This document shows positions 38,804 to 40,806 of a stretch of DNA of 40,806 nucleotides, piece after piece. The notes under the pieces are model-generated. The model made no database searches, was not told where the DNA came from, and saw nothing but the letters and a program-made list of their open reading frames with translations. Position numbers and translations under genes: made by a program. The DNA is from Candidatus Omnitrophota bacterium (lineage in GTDB: Bacteria; Omnitrophota; Gorgyraeia; JABMRN01; RBG-13-46-9): assembly GCA_016782425.1 (NCBI GenBank), contig JADHYN010000002.1:1-40806 (forward strand), read 5' to 3'. Each line of letters opens with the position of its first letter. Within the stretch, counting starts at the first letter, position 1.

Positions 38804-40597
38804 TCATGCCTTCAAGGCGGCAAAAAACGCTTCCTGCGGGATCTGGACCTTCCCGAACTGTTTCATGCGCTTCTTGCCCGCTTTTTGTTTGGACCACAGC
38901 TTTCTTTTCCTGGTTATGTCTCCGCCGTAACACTTGCCGGTAACATGCTTACCGAGAGAACTTATGTCTTCCCTTGCGATTATGTGGCCGCCTATGGCTG
39001 CCTGGACGGCGATCTTAAAAAGATGCCGCGGTATCGTTTCTTTAAGCTTTTTGACGAGGGCTCTCCCTTTCTGCTGGGCTTTTTCTTTATTCACCAGACA
39101 CGAAAGCGCATCTATTATTTCCCCGTTTATAAGAACATCGAGTTTGACCACCTCGGCGCTTCTATAATCTATGATTTCGTAATCAAGCGAACCATAGCCT
39201 CTTGTAAGAGACTTTATTTTGTCGTAAAAATCGGTTATGATTTCGGCTATCGGCATCTCATAGACGAGCCTTACCCTCTCTTCATCCAGAAACTCGGTGC
39301 TCTTGTAAATTGCGCGCTTTGACTCTGTCAATTCCATCACGTCGCCTATGGATTCTTTCGGAATAATGATAAAAACGCGCGCGTAAGGTTCTTCAACACC
39401 TGTTATGAGCTCGGGAGGCGGGAATTTGGAGGGGTTGTCCACATTCATGATCTCGCCCTTTTTCATTATAACTTCATATATAACGCTCGGTGTGGTAGCT
39501 ACGAGGTTCAGATTATACTCTCTTTCGAGCCGCTCCTGGATGATTTCCATGTGGAGAAGACCTAAAAATCCGCATCGGAATCCCATGCCAAGAGCAACTG
39601 AAGACTCCGGTTCAAATATAAAGGAAGCATCTGATAATTTCATCTTCTCGACGGCATCCTTTAAAACCGGGAAATCCTTGGGTGTAATGGGATATATCCC
39701 ACAATACACCATGGGATTGACCTTTCTGTATCCCGGAAGTAAACTCGAAGCCGGGGCGTGGTTATTTGTTACTGTATCGCCTATAACAACTTCCCGCGCG
39801 TCTCTTATATTGCAGGAAAGATAGCCTACTTCTCCGCAGGTAAGCTTGTCTATCTGGGTCGGCTTTGGCCTGAATACACCCACTTCTTTTACTTCGTAAA
39901 CCATGCCTGTATTCATCATTTTTATGTTCATACCGTTTTTTATAACACCGTTAACCACCCTTACAAAAAGGACTGCCCCTTTGTACGTGTCAAATCTCGA
40001 ATCAAAAATAAGCGCCTGAAGGGGATTTGAAAGATCCCCGCTCGGCGCAGGAATCTTTTTTATGATCTTTTCCAGGATCGCCTCAGTGCCCTTGCCTTCC
40101 TTGGCGCTGGCAAGTATGATCTCGCTTTCCTCGAGTCCTAGAATATCTATTATCTGCTTTTTGACTTTTTTTACATCCGCATTCTGCAGGTCAATTTTGT
40201 TGATGATGGGGACAATGCTGAGATTGTGCTCAAGTGCTAAATAGAGGTTAGCCACTGTCTGCGCCTCTACACCCTGGGAGGCATCTACCAAGAGCAACGC
40301 ACCTTCGCAGGCGGCTATGGACTTCGAAACCTCGTATGTAAAATCGACGTGACCGGGCGTATCGATTAGGTTAAGGCAGTAGGTTTTTCCGTCTTTTGCC
40401 TTGTAATCTATTCTGACGGCACTCGCCTTTATGGTTATTCCGCGCTCTCGTTCGAGCTCCATGTCATCTAGGAGCTGGTCGTGAAATTCCCTTTCGGAAA
40501 CGGCCTTGGTAAATTCTATTATTCTATCCGCAAGCGTGGATTTTCCGTGGTCTATGTGGGCTATTATCGAAAAGTTCCTTGTTAAGTCTTTCTCCAT
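38804..40597 (-). CDS. lepA: Elongation factor 4 (LepA)
   Basis: Start reset to [26 protein letters not shown]-terminal [23 protein letters not shown]. Confidence 0.97.
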   Translation of the reverse strand: MEKDLTRNFSIIAHIDHGKSTLADRIIEFTKAVSEREFHDQLLDDMELERERGITIKASAVRIDYKAKDGKTYCLNLIDTPGHVDFTYEVSKSIAACEGALLLVDASQGVEAQTVANLYLALEHNLSIVPIINKIDLQNADVKKVKKQIIDILGLEESEIILASAKEGKGTEAILEKIIKKIPAPSGDLSNPLQALIFDSRFDTYKGAVLFVRVVNGVIKNGMNIKMMNTGMVYEVKEVGVFRPKPTQIDKLTCGEVGYLSCNIRDAREVVIGDTVTNNHAPASSLLPGYRKVNPMVYCGIYPITPKDFPVLKDAVEKMKLSDASFIFEPESSVALGMGFRCGFLGLLHMEIIQERLEREYNLNLVATTPSVIYEVIMKKGEIMNVDNPSKFPPPELITGVEEPYARVFIIIPKESIGDVMELTESKRAIYKSTEFLDEERVRLVYEMPIAEIITDFYDKIKSLTRGYGSLDYEIIDYRSAEVVKLDVLINGEIIDALSCLVNKEKAQQKGRALVKKLKETIPRHLFKIAVQAAIGGHIIAREDISSLGKHVTGKCYGGDITRKRKLWSKQKAGKKRMKQFGKVQIPQEAFFAALKA

Positions 40598-40604
40598 ATT
40601 TACC

Positions 40605-40806
40605 TTACAGCTCGAATGCCTCCCACCATGCCTCCTCTGGTGTAATTTTCCATATATGTTCAACGTCCGCATTCTTGATATAACATTTGATTAAAGACAG
40701 GATTATGCCTCCGGATACGAGGCATGTATCCTCGCCCTTGTGTTTATCGACTATTTTATGCATGATGCTTATCGCTCTGTCGTAGGCATCTCTTATGGAT
40801 TCACCC
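40605..40806 (-). CDS. Histidine phosphatase-like protein, C-terminal part; truncated by window edge
   Basis: Manual translation: [66 protein letters not shown]. Resembles the phosphoglycerate mutase/histidine phosphatase C-terminal half. Confidence 0.55.
   Translation of the reverse strand, partial: GESIRDAYDRAISIMHKIVDKHKGEDTCLVSGGIILSLIKCYIKNADVEHIWKITPEEAWWEAFEL

Noticed and set aside
40598-40672. N-terminal extension of lepA ([17 protein letters not shown]...)
   Set aside because: It overlaps the upstream histidine-phosphatase-like gene; LepA proteins start near [20 protein letters not shown].

Overview
The window is a 40.8 kb bacterial chromosomal segment. The gene style and repeat content suggest an uncultivated lineage, possibly Omnitrophota-like; that is inference. 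Every supportable CDS lies on the minus strand. Most are housekeeping or biosynthetic: dgkA (partial), ybeY, 7TM-HD (pgpH/yqfF), phoH, aspS, hisS, HU, dnaE, guaB3-like, groES-groEL with CIRCE, coaX, birA, uvrB, nadC, rsuA/rluB-type, valS, cimA, lysC, cstA, apgM-like, tRNA-Pro(GGG), thrC, hom, gpsA, HD-GYP, plsY, der, pgsA, lepB, lepA, and a partial histidine-phosphatase-like gene. The unusual content lies between and inside these genes. (1) Next to the intact tRNA-Pro is a tRNA-Pro 3'-half copy split by two palindromic insertions; one is a 106-bp MITE-like element with perfect 15-bp TIRs and a CTTG target duplication. (2) Two ~200-bp copies of a structured repeat, with compensatory stem changes and a ~17-bp inverted repeat, sit directly upstream of uvrB and cimA. 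(3) Heptanucleotide repeats lie in frame at three sites in valS, plus a fourth palindromic-repeat-like peptide; related heptamers occur between pgsA and lepB. (4) A palindromic repeat forms the C-terminus of cimA. (5) An alternative-pairing (1-2/2-3/3-4) structure lies upstream of groES. (6) A small transcription unit of unknown function encodes a 119-aa protein and an overlooked 39-aa ORF. No CRISPR array, prophage, or defence system was seen. All calls come from reading the sequence; no searches were run.
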